The notes beneath the pieces were generated by a model. That model was not told the DNA's origin. It saw nothing but the letters and a program-made list of their open reading frames with translations, and did not search any database. From Epithemia pelagica (lineage: Eukaryota; Bacillariophyta; Bacillariophyceae; Surirellales; Surirellaceae), in NCBI GenBank assembly GCA_946965045.2, contig OX337232.1, forward strand, positions 558,001 through 622,000: a DNA stretch of 64,000 nt, read 5' to 3'. Both the position numbers and the translations under genes were made by a program. Of the stretch, positions 55,528 through 64,000 are shown one piece after another (the first letter of the stretch is position 1; each line of letters starts with the position of its first letter).

Positions 55528-57876
55528 TCACGACTTTTCTTTCTTGCTCGCCTTGTTAGTTGCCGACACCGCCGCATTAACCGAACGTTGCAACTTTTCC
55601 AACCGTTCTTCCAGACTTGACTTAAGTGTATCGAATTTCGAACGTGGCGTCGCAAAACGAATCAAGTGTTCGTGCAAAATGAGTGCTATCTTGGGATGGC
55701 CGCTGAATTCGGCAGCTCTGTACTCCTTCATCACGTCATGAGCTTTCAAGGTCCCCCACAACATGCCAGCTGGGGTATTTGATGCTCTACCTGGAGCACG
55801 AGCCTCTCTGAGGCTCTTGAACACGGCCCGCACACAATGCGAGATGAGGATCCAAACCTCCTGCTCGCTGGCTTCACTTTCGGCCTGGACCTGTTGATGG
55901 TATCGTACCATCCAGTGACAAAGGTCATCCCAAAAGGCCTTACTCAAATGCAACATTTCCTTGGCCACACTTGACGGCGCCGTTCCAAAGGCAAACAATG
56001 CACCAATTGCCTGCTCAAGAGTCTGCCTCCCATCCCGTACATGATCAAGGATCCGCTGATGGATTCCCTCGCGCCCGGACGGAGGGTGAAAGTCTTCAAA
56101 CTTCGGAACACCTCCCAGAGCTCGCAAGTTTGTGGTCTGACTCTGATCTGTCCCTTTGCCCAGCAAAGGAGGTACGTCTAAATTGAATGACGCAATGTAC
56201 GCCGTATGATAAGGGGTCTTATCTCTCACCTTTGCTGTTGTTGCGCGTTTGTTGGCCGCTCGATCTTCGTCCAAACTCATATCCGACGTCGCCAACGACA
56301 ACAACGAGACAGCGTCAACGAAAACATGCGGATCGCTTTCTGCGTGGTGCAAGGTAAGCCAAGACACACAGAAGGTACGAGATGGAAACACGATGGATCC
56401 CACCGTAATCGCCTCATTGTCTACTTGCTCCTGCAGATCACTAATACCCATTTTGACTTCCTGCAACTCTTCCTTCATTCGGCGCAGCTCGGCCATAGCA
56501 TCTGCGAGTGCTGAGCCGGTAGATCCTGTCAACAACCCGGTGGCTCCCGTTGGCGCACTTGCAGCCGCTCCAACTGAACCTCCTCCAGACATCCATCCAA
56601 AACTTCCAACCCCACTAGTCGACAATCCACCCGACGGCGCGGTTGAGGCCGAAGCGCCACCTCGCTCCATTGCATCCATTTGCGCTTGGAGATTCTCAAA
56701 CATCTGGGCCCATTTTCCTCCTGGGTCAGCATTGTTACTCGACGACCGAGACAAAAGAGTCAATGTAGGATTCACAAACTGTTGACGAAATTCGCTCTTG
56801 TCAGCGAAGAATTTGTCAAGCTCCCCCTGAACCATCGACTTCGAGGAACCCTGAACAACATCCATCTTGCGTTCCAGCCCCTCAACCTTAGCCAAGAGTG
56901 AAGCGTCCATCCTCTGGTGGCTCTGCTTCTGATTCAACAATTCTCGTAGTGTTTGTACAGTTTCAACACAGTGCTTGAGGACCGAGAACGCCGAATCTGT
57001 TCCAAATTCCGCAGGCCGTACCCCCAACAACGCATGCAACACAGACAGCTTTACGTTCAGCTGTTCAACCGCTTCCTCTTGCATTTCCTCCATTACCTTT
57101 CTCTTGTGGGACGCGCGTTGACAATCGGCTTTGAGATGGTTGACATTCTCTACCAAATTGCTCCACGCCCCACCTTGCAGGACCTTGACCAACGGTGTCG
57201 CTTGCTGTGAGCCAATGTCCAAAGGGACCTCTTTCCATGGAATCGACGAACGACCTGCCGGAGTACGAGGATGGCCTCCCTCCAGGATTTCCATTTCATC
57301 CTCACTATCACTATTAGACACTGTTTCGACCTTGACACGCTTGCTAGGTTTAGGTGTCATGGCTGCAAACTTGACTTCACCCTTCGTGTTTGCCATGACC
57401 TTGGCAGCAATTGTGGGATCCACACCCTCGCCTTCCTCAGATGCGACTTGACGTAAAGAGGCGAACGTGGCCTGCCAACTCTCGAGGGATCGCGGACTCA
57501 GTTCCATCTCACTCCAATCCAAATCACGGACACAAGCTCCCGGAAGAATGGGATGACTGAAAACCGTATCTGCGGTATCGGAATTCGTGGCCACACTACC
57601 GCCCCGAATAAAGATGCATGTGGCATCATCCCCCACCAAAGAAGCCCATTCTTGTTTCCGAGCCGAATGGGACGCAACCGAACAGTCCGAGCGAACACAC
57701 ACACGCTGCCCAGTGCCAATAATGCCCCTACATAACGACTCAAAACTAGATTGTTCGAAACGAACAACACCGAAGAGAGAACCCAAACGAAGGGTCCCCC
57801 CCCCGGTCACAATAGACTCACCTGACGACCCCACAGAGGGTGAAGAATCCGGAGTACTTCCCCACTCAAACTTCAT
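55528..57876 (-). CDS. DIRS-like ORF1: Gag-like coiled-coil protein
   Basis: Start chosen at the ATG at 57876 (MKFEWGSTPD), giving 782 residues. The frame is open to an ATG at 58230, but the extra part crosses the 58033–58064 hairpin and reads poorly as protein. Residues ~130–230 are polar with a basic patch (PKPSKRVKVE) and an acidic patch (DSEDEMEILEGG). Leu/Glu/Gln heptad-like stretches around ~275–345 (KRKVMEEMQEEAVEQLNVKL … LRELLNQKQ) and near ~480 (LRRMKEELQEVKMGISDLQEQVD) are coiled coils. A Gly/Ser/Ala-rich linker lies between. The C-terminal part (FWDDLCHWMVRYHQQ … LREARAPGRASNTPAGM) is helical and ends in Lys-rich sequence before TGA 55528–55530. Gag identity is by position and character, not by a conserved motif. 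Confidence 0.65.
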   Translation of the reverse strand: MKFEWGSTPDSSPSVGSSGESIVTGGGTLRLGSLFGVVRFEQSSFESLCRGIIGTGQRVCVRSDCSVASHSARKQEWASLVGDDATCIFIRGGSVATNSDTADTVFSHPILPGACVRDLDWSEMELSPRSLESWQATFASLRQVASEEGEGVDPTIAAKVMANTKGEVKFAAMTPKPSKRVKVETVSNSDSEDEMEILEGGHPRTPAGRSSIPWKEVPLDIGSQQATPLVKVLQGGAWSNLVENVNHLKADCQRASHKRKVMEEMQEEAVEQLNVKLSVLHALLGVRPAEFGTDSAFSVLKHCVETVQTLRELLNQKQSHQRMDASLLAKVEGLERKMDVVQGSSKSMVQGELDKFFADKSEFRQQFVNPTLTLLSRSSSNNADPGGKWAQMFENLQAQMDAMERGGASASTAPSGGLSTSGVGSFGWMSGGGSVGAAASAPTGATGLLTGSTGSALADAMAELRRMKEELQEVKMGISDLQEQVDNEAITVGSIVFPSRTFCVSWLTLHHAESDPHVFVDAVSLLSLATSDMSLDEDRAANKRATTAKVRDKTPYHTAYIASFNLDVPPLLGKGTDQSQTTNLRALGGVPKFEDFHPPSGREGIHQRILDHVRDGRQTLEQAIGALFAFGTAPSSVAKEMLHLSKAFWDDLCHWMVRYHQQVQAESEASEQEVWILISHCVRAVFKSLREARAPGRASNTPAGMLWGTLKAHDVMKEYRAAEFSGHPKIALILHEHLIRFATPRSKFDTLKSSLEERLEKLQRSVNAAVSATNKASKKEKS

Positions 57877-58032
57877 GACGAACACGGACAAGGATGAGGT
57901 GGATGGCACGGTCGACAGGGAGAAAACAACAAAACCGAAGCGAAAGAAGCGAATACACAGAACCAATGGGTGATCAAATCCTTGAAGACTGTGCTCTTCT
58001 TCTTTCCAACAATTTATGATTGCTGAACTTTT

Positions 58033-58064
58033 GTTGGGACGGTCATAGGAATGACCGTCCCAAC
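58033..58064. repeat. Perfect 14-bp inverted repeat, 4-bp loop
   Basis: GTTGGGACGGTCAT at 58033–58046 and its exact reverse complement at 58051–58064 flank AGGA. It lies just upstream of the DIRS-like ORF1 and could be a recombination or RNA structural element. Confidence 0.9.
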
Positions 58065-58230
58065 CACTTCTTGCTCTTGAGATCTCACTGGGATCGATGT
58101 CCTCTTCATCGTTCGTCCGTCGGTCCCTTCTTGACCGGGGCGGTACGATGCGGGGCTTGCTATTAAGTAAAAAGAAATCGTGTTTGACTTTGGAACTCCA
58201 ATGTCTTTGCTCGAACGAAGGGTACGACAT

Positions 58231-58856
58231 TCCCTTGACGTAATCAGATGCACCAATCCGAACCTTCGCTGGTGCACCAATCCGAAGCTTTCTCGTGCAT
58301 TCGGCTCATAAAAGTTGCACATTTCCATCGGAAGGAAGGAAACCAACGACAGGTTTCGCAATGTGCTCTCAGTCGCACAGGGACGTCCCAGACCAATCAG
58401 TCGCAAAGACGGCCTCTAGCTAGAGCGCAAGAGAAGGAGAAGACATTTACCATCTACCAGTCCTAAACGAGCGCGGCGTCTGTTGTTTCCCACCTTCCTT
58501 TTACTCATCGACTGGTTAGTTGTAAAGGATACAGGTCAGGTGAGACACTTTTTGTTGTTGCTCTTTGATAAAGACGATGCTGTCTATCCAATTTTCGGAA
58601 AAGCTGTCTCAACGAAAAACAAGATACATAGGAGTAATGAATCCATTCTATCCTTTTCCGTCTCTTTTCGTTCATGTGCAAAGGAAAGAGAATTTTATTT
58701 CATTCCAAGCAAGAAATGGAAGAGTCTTCCGGTGAGGCTTAGTAACGCTATTTACGGTAGGTCTGTCGGTCTGTCCATCTAGATGGTCCGCTTTCCATGT
58801 TACAGTGTTCTACCCTGTGCTTGCACTCCTTCTTGTCAACGAATAAATAGTCGTCC
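58231..58856. other. Intergenic region, probable 5' end of the DIRS-like element
   Basis: A short direct repeat GTGCACCAATCCGAA / ATGCACCAATCCGAA lies at about 58246–58285. Nothing else recognised, and the element end is not placed. Confidence 0.4.
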
Positions 58857-60160
58857 ATGGCGGCCAACCTGCTTTCCTACAAAGATGAGGGGCTCCCTGT
58901 AATGGAAGTTTCCTCTACAAGCAATGGCAATGTGACGTTGAAGTGGGGCGAAGACGGGGCACAGCAAACAACCGCAAGTCTCTCCACCAGAGGTACGCTG
59001 GCCAACCGTATGAGCTTGCTGCCCTTGATTCCTCCGGAAATGAGCCTGTGTTCAAGACGTTCGGCAGTCTCTTGGGCTGCAATGGAGGAAGGATAACTCT
59101 GAGAGGATCCCGATATCAAATTCAGGTAGAGCAGCCGCATCCGACGCCGCTACCGCTGCAGCAAGATCCAAGTGCACAAAAAGAGAAGAAAAGCGCAGCC
59201 TCCTTGTGGTCTGTTGTGAAGGAGGCTGTCAAAGAAGCCTTTGAAGACGAGAAAACTGAAACAGCCATAATGTCGAAAGCGAAACAAGATTTTACGGATA
59301 ACCTGCTAACTGAGCTGGGCTATGCAATTTCCATGAAACCCAGAAGCGAAAAAGGGACTGTGCAACAGCACGAATTTCATTGGGAACCCAGTGAAGAGGA
59401 GAGGACGCCCGCTGCGGGGGAAAGACTCACCGCCCTAATGAAGCCACAAGACATGAAAAAGCCGCTCGAGATTGTCCCTGTGACCGGCTTCAAGCTTCGA
59501 GAAGTCAAGAAAGGAAAGAGAAAGGCAATAGGGGAAACGGACTTGAGGTTGGCTGTCCAGGGATGGACACCGCCGACCAGCAATGTATTTTCGGAGGCCA
59601 GAGGCCTTGTCGAATTGAAGGTCGAAACAAACCCCTTCTCCGAATCGCAATTGCACCTGGAGCTCGTGTCTGTTTCTATGATGTCCGTTTATGGGGAAGG
59701 AGTGGCACTTTTGGCTACTGACTGCCTTCTTCGATGGGGTATTTGGAGTTTTGAGAGTAAACACTCTATCAGAGGAGTGTGGTATCGAGACAGCACAGAG
59801 GCGCTAAAAGATTTCAAGGAGATGATGGAGACTGTAGAGGAACGACGTGACTTACTCCAACTTCCGACGATAAAGGAAGGTGGAGGAGCTGGTGGTGGAA
59901 GCGGAAGCGATAAACCGAATGATGGGAAACCGAGCGGCCCGAAGCCGAAGCAAGGTGGGAGCCCGAACGAGGCAGTTGCTGTGCGATATGAGCAGGACCT
60001 CACTGGCTTCGAAGAAGAAATCGGGACGTCCGAGCTTGAGGCATTCAAGCGAGAGCAGTTCTTGACTGCTTTTGCTACTGCTCTACGCCATGAGATTGGG
60101 GAGGAGTGCTCCGTGCCAGCTTGGGCTCGTGCACACAGGGTTGAGAGTGGGGAACCATGA
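58857..60160 (+). pseudogene. Unrecognised gene with one frameshift; possible PD-(D/E)XK-like core
   Basis: An ATG at 58857 opens MAANLLSYKDEGLPVMEVSS and is soon out of step. The following frame, open from about 58943 to TGA at 60160, has no ATG of its own but continues sensibly (RYAGQPYELAALDSSGNEPVF). A one-base shift between ~58940 and 59000, or an unseen small intron, separates them. Joined length would be about 430 residues. The middle contains RGLVELKVETNPFSESQLHLELVSVS and GVALLATDCLLRWGIWSF; E-x-K followed by Gln-containing helix and a TD…W strand recalls PD-(D/E)XK nuclease folds, such as those in Crinkler-type proteins. This is a weak, pattern-level likeness. A Gly/Ser/Pro/Lys linker precedes the C-terminal helix. 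No signal peptide. Confidence 0.5.
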
Positions 60161-60332
60161 CCCTTGACATGTAAATAGTGGGCCCTTGGCTCTCCAATCA
60201 ATAGGGCTTCTCTGTTGCACACACCACTGAGAGACTTCTTGAGAACCAGAGCGATGTGTGTCATCCGAGGTCTTTTGATGGTCAGAATTGTCTTACCAGA
60301 ATGACTGTAGATTTCGGATCATCATCATGTCC

Positions 60333-61777
60333 TTAGCATTGGCGACGAAGGGAACATTCTATCCGTGTGCGGAAACGACAAAGTTGCTTGACCAGAACCA
60401 AACGGTTTGGTTTCTTGGAATCGGTGGCGCCAAGCACGAATTTCGAACTCGAAGACGTGTCAGTGCTGTTCTCACTGCTATTCTCAATAGCCTCTGGAAT
60501 GGTGGGCATATCATCATCCTCCACGTGATGACGATGATGAGAATGTTCTCGATCCGCGTTTGGCAACCATTGCGGTTCCATCGGTTCAATTGCGATGCTC
60601 TCCACCTGGCTTTCTTCAATTTGCTGGACAATGGCGTGTGCAATGCTTTCTACCGTAATACTCTTTCGGAATTGTTTGGACAATTCTTTTGGCAAATTTG
60701 TCTTGTTCAGTTCCTCCATGATGTGGTGCATATCGTCGTGACTTACAGGTTTGCTGACCAATCGATTCCGTTCCGAAGGGGACAAGTGTTTACCAAAATA
60801 ATAGCTGTCTTGTTTACCATCCCAGGGCCGATACCAATCTAATCAAACAGAGAGGAGTGATTTGAGAAACAGCAGTGAGACGACAATGAAGCTCATGAAA
60901 CTGACTAGCGTGGGCGGTAATCTCACATACCTTGTCGTCCAATTTGATCGTTTCGTAAAAAGGCATGCATTACGTGGTCGCTGCTGGTAATCGCATCAAA
61001 AACTGGCAAGCCAGTCAATGCTCGCACAGCATCACTGTAGGGTGGAAGCTCCGTGCATTCAAAGAGAAAGGCTCGTGCTCGTGGATAATCTTTAAGTGCT
61101 TGTTGGCATTTTGCCAAAATACCAGGTGTTGCCCTTGGTACGTCCACTTGCAATCCATGTTCCACTTGGTAGCCAAAGTGGGGGACGTCTTCACAGCCCA
61201 CATAGACATAGTGCATATTATTTTGGCAAATACCACCCACCATGGTTTCAATCAAGGGTTGCATGGGCTTGAGGGAATGGACGTTGGCAGTCACAACAAT
61301 GACTTGTTCCGTCTCTCGGTTCAACGCACCGGAAATGGATGGCAATTGCTGGAGGGGTGACAAAAAAACGGGAAGCGAGGTCAATTTTCGTACTCGATCT
61401 TGGAACCACAACATGAATCCGCAATCTCCAGTAATGGCATTGACATCAGCCTCTTGATCCAACCATTGAATGGCTCGATCCAGTTCGACCGCCACTGCCA
61501 GAGTCAGTTGGCCCGACTGGGCCATTTGAAAGGTAAGACGAGGAACGACACGGTAAATGACGGGATAGTGGTAACTATCCGGGTGATCGACATCGCCCAC
61601 TGCAGCGGGATAATCGTAGTCCAAACGAATGACACCCAAGGTGGGATGTTCTGCGAGTCCTGGAACAAGCACGGGTGGCCAATCATTCTTGTCCGGAACG
61701 TGTGTTGGTTGTGAGGTCGCCGATGGAATCTTGTAGCTACTGGGCGTATTAGAATTGCGAATCAGAGATGCCGGCAT
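60333..61777 (-). CDS. Asp/Glu/hydantoin racemase-family protein with a C-terminal extension
   Basis: Exon 1 60931–61777 and exon 2 60333–60838, joined across a 92-nt intron (GTATGT donor, GATTAG acceptor, split codon giving RQDWYRPWDG), encode 450 residues; ATG at 61777. The racemase-like domain (~40–285) has the two facing cysteines: Cys119 in ITGDCGFM and Cys241 in LFECTELPPYSDA, plus VVTANVHSLKPM in between. Known relatives racemise aspartate, glutamate or hydantoins, or isomerise maleate, without cofactor. The substrate here is not evident. The C-terminal ~165 residues are acidic, Ser/His/Glu-rich (HSHHRHHVEDDD) and not part of the family fold. No targeting signal is clear. Confidence 0.82.
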
Positions 61778-61865
61778 GTGTAGTTGGTGTATTAGTCAAG
61801 TATAAGGTTTGTAGTCTGATGAGAGAGAGTTTGTGTTGTTGTGAGACGAGGACGCAGGGAGAAAA

Positions 61866-62114
61866 ATGTGGGATCGTCTTCAGCAGTATTTCCCAAGCAA
61901 CAATCGTCTGGCGCACGACTCTAGTAATCCACCTGCGCATCTTCCCGACACAAGACCAAAAGGCGGACGGCGTATTGTACACTACGGATGGCCTGAACGC
62001 TGGCCGACACCAAGCCCAACCGAAAAGCCTGGCATGCAATACGTGACAGCACGCGTCGAATCTGATTATTGGCGGCACATGATTGTTTATCTAGTTAACG
62101 GCAGTGATAAATAA
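61866..62114 (+). CDS. Small hypothetical ORF divergent from the racemase-like gene
   Basis: 82 codons from an ATG at 61866, with a Trp/Tyr/Pro-rich composition (GGRRIVHYGWPERWPTPSPT). It lies 89 bp from the opposing ATG. No family, signal peptide or membrane segment is seen. It may be chance. Confidence 0.25.
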   Translation: MWDRLQQYFPSNNRLAHDSSNPPAHLPDTRPKGGRRIVHYGWPERWPTPSPTEKPGMQYVTARVESDYWRHMIVYLVNGSDK

Positions 62115-62436
62115 ATTACGGACGTACCATGTGCCTCGTCCATGCCCGGCGCGTTCGCGCTGACTCGTTACTAAATCCAATTAACGAAAGTACAATACAG
62201 TTGTCCGAATCTTCCGCTGATTTTGTATTAGATAGCAAAATTTTTTAATGTTGGCGACCGTTGCTCCAGTTTGGGGCTGTAAACAAGATCGAGCAACGGA
62301 TACCAAACCGTATCGGATGATCCATTCTCCCTCCAACCCGTCTCCGAACCTTCATTCTCTCGAAAGAAGAGTTGCAACCATTGCGGTCTCTATTCTCTAT
62401 CGAAAAGAAAATATCCTTCCTTCTGCAATATACACA

Positions 62437-63940
62437 ATGACTCGAAATATGGGAACGTGGATCATCTTGTTGATCCTTAGTGCTGTTAGTTCTGGTGTAT
62501 CGGCCTGGGATGTCTCGGCAAAGTCCACGGCAGGACGCCGCCTCTTGAAGAACGCGCAAAAGGTCGAGTACAACGAATCCGGAGACTTGGTAGTTGCCAA
62601 CAGAAGGCTAGAAGATCAACAACAAGCTGAGGATGATGATGATGACTCCTGGGTCGCCCACATGTCGTTGAAATTTGACGCCTGTTACAACACGGTCATT
62701 CTTTCCGAAAATGGAGGCCAAAATGGACAAAGTCCCATTGTCAATCAAGGTGTCGTCACCTTTCGCCTGTGCCAATCCTACAACTGCGACAAATGTTCGG
62801 AGGGTGGCATTTACGCCATTGATTTGGCTGAGTTTGTATCCGCCTACTCGGCTGCCAAGATGGAAGAAAACCAGTACACGTGCCAAAGTATGCTACAAAG
62901 CTGTGGCTGCTACAACGCAGATGACGAAGAAACCTGTGCCTACAAATGTTGGCAAAAGAATGGCCTAGAATATTGCTTCTACGACGATAATTTCCAATTT
63001 GAAAACTATTTGGAATGTGCACGTAAGTACTGCTTGAGATCTTTTTGTGGCATGACGAACTAGCCCTCGTGGTTGGTCCAAACTAATGTCTCAATCTTGT
63101 GATATTTTATTTGTTCCTACAGAAATGGAAGTCAATAACAACCAGAACAACAATAATCAAAATGGCAACTACTATTACCAATGGCAAAACAAAAATCAGG
63201 AAAACGACCAAAATGGTGCCTACAGTGGCTATCAAATCTATCCCAACTGGAATGGAAACTACTACGTGGGTCCCTACTGTGCCGCCGATGGAGAGTCCGT
63301 CTACTTGGGTGTCTTTTACGATGAAGGATGTTCCGTCAGTGCCGGAGACGGTGCCTATGCCACCATGAATTACGCCCAACTGCCCTATTCGGCTTCTTCC
63401 AAGGATGGTCCCATGGTCCCCTTGGATACTTGCATGTACTGTACCCAACGACAACAAAATGGTGGTGGCAACAACAACAACAACAATCGAGACAATAATA
63501 ATAATCAAGCTCAAGTATCCGAATTTTGTGCCGCCGTCTATGAAGATGCCGCCAAGTGCAACGCTAATGACAGCCAGGGCTGCCATTACATTAAAAAGTT
63601 TTTGCCCAAATTGAATGGTATTCGCTACGTTCGGTACATTGGTGCGCCCAACAACAACGTTCCCTTGGTTTTTGCCATTTTGTTTCTCTTGTCAACCGTT
63701 ACCTTTGGTGGATATTCCTTTTATCTCTATGCCAAGATTAAACGCGGAGAAGTGGAAATTTACGATGAAGATGACGAAGAGCCGCAAGCACAACCAAACG
63801 ACGGTACACCGGTCGTGACGGGACAAGAAAATACATTTGTCCCTCCCACACCCGTCGAACCGGCAGCCCCAGAGGAAGCTGCTGCAGATGTGCCTCCATC
63901 CGAATCACCACAAGAAACTACTGAAGCCAAGATTGTCTAA
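62437..63940 (+). CDS. Cys-rich type I membrane protein
   Basis: Exon 1 62437–63022 and exon 2 63123–63940, joined over a 100-nt intron (GTAAGT donor, CCTACAG acceptor, split Gln codon), give 467 residues. The start at 62437 gives a signal peptide (~1–23, GTWIILLILSAVSSGVSA). RRLL at ~33–36 is again an RXL-like site. The lumenal/extracellular part has about 18 cysteines in C-x2-C and CGCY-type spacings (CQSYNCDKCSEG, CQSMLQSCGCYN, CMYCTQ). Asn-rich and Tyr/Trp/Asn-rich stretches follow (NNNQNGNYYYQWQNKNQ). A membrane segment at ~375–398 (VPLVFAILFLLSTVTFGGYSFYLY) is followed by KIKRG and an acidic Pro/Glu-rich tail. Topology: N-terminus outside, C-terminus cytosolic. The family is not recognised; the fold suggests a disulphide-rich surface or endomembrane protein. 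Confidence 0.85.
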
Positions 63941-64000
63941 AATGCTCCCACAAGAAGCGGACAGTCCTCGGCGTTCTCGCAGAGTATGGGATGGTGGTGA

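Larger units (their letters stand above)
50277..58230 (-). mobile_element. DIRS-like tyrosine-recombinase retrotransposon (coding part)
   Basis: Three minus-strand ORFs in the order Gag-like, RT–RNase H, tyrosine recombinase, all tightly packed. RT without DDE integrase or protease, followed by a tyrosine recombinase, is the hallmark of the DIRS order. No long terminal repeats were found at the edges. The ends, usually split or inverted repeats, are not resolved, so the coordinates give only the coding part. A perfect 14-bp inverted repeat (58033–58064) lies near the 5' end. All three ORFs are long and largely intact, so the copy is young or recently active. Confidence 0.85.

Noticed and set aside
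1-64000. CRISPR arrays, bacterial operons, ribosomal RNA genes
   Set aside because: None seen; the spaced repeats here are either protein-coding repeats or contiguous tandem units without unique spacers.

Overview
The window looks like nuclear DNA of a diatom, most likely a raphid pennate species with a repeat-rich genome. This is inferred from content, since no marker gene is present. The clues are short GT–AG introns of about 70–255 nt, often with GTACGT or GTAAGT donors; a diatom-style heat-shock factor; secreted lysine-rich repeat proteins resembling biosilica-associated proteins; a long Ty1/copia element; and Asn/Gln/Thr-rich low-complexity insertions in otherwise ordinary enzymes. Bacterial-style operons are absent. 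All gene models below are read by eye from ORFs and splice signals.

Layout. 0–1.2 kb: two head-to-head copies of a small tail-anchored protein gene. 1.4–2.8 kb: an ankyrin-like/UIM protein (-). 4.0–5.0 kb: a secreted Pro/Ser-repeat protein (+). 5.8–7.5 kb: a polyQ coiled-coil protein (+). 7.9–9.2 kb: direct repeats enclosing two palindromes. 9.25–19.57 kb: a nearly complete 10.3-kb Ty1/copia element (-) with 716-bp LTRs and an ATAAC target-site duplication, inactivated by one frameshift and one nonsense codon. 20.3–22.3 kb: a class-III aminotransferase/phospho-lyase (+). 22.7–26.4 kb: two paralogous secreted KGKGY-repeat proteins (-) with similar promoters. 27.4–28.6 kb: a histidine phosphatase (-). 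31.1–34.7 kb: a SNF2 ATPase with two C-terminal DUF3820-like modules (-). 28.9–42.5 kb: an array of intact and broken copies of the tail-anchored gene family (-), interrupted by the SNF2 gene. 42.8–44.9 kb: a membrane-anchored protein joining a spermidine-synthase-like fold to a SET-like domain (-). 45.7–47.1 kb: an OMA1-like M48 metalloprotease (-). 48.2–49.5 kb: a heat-shock factor (+). 50.3–58.2 kb: a DIRS-like tyrosine-recombinase retrotransposon with three ORFs (-). 58.9–60.2 kb: a frameshifted gene of unknown function (+). 60.3–61.8 kb: an Asp/Glu racemase-like protein (-). 62.4–63.9 kb: a Cys-rich type I membrane protein (+).

Themes. The host genes are unrelated housekeeping, stress and secretory genes. 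The paralogous units stand out: the tandem KGKGY pair, and the tail-anchored family, whose copies share a two-exon structure but differ in the short repeats before the membrane anchor. Both mobile elements use compact stop/start arrangements between ORFs: ATGA in the copia element; an in-frame UGA and a TAGAATG in the DIRS-like element.
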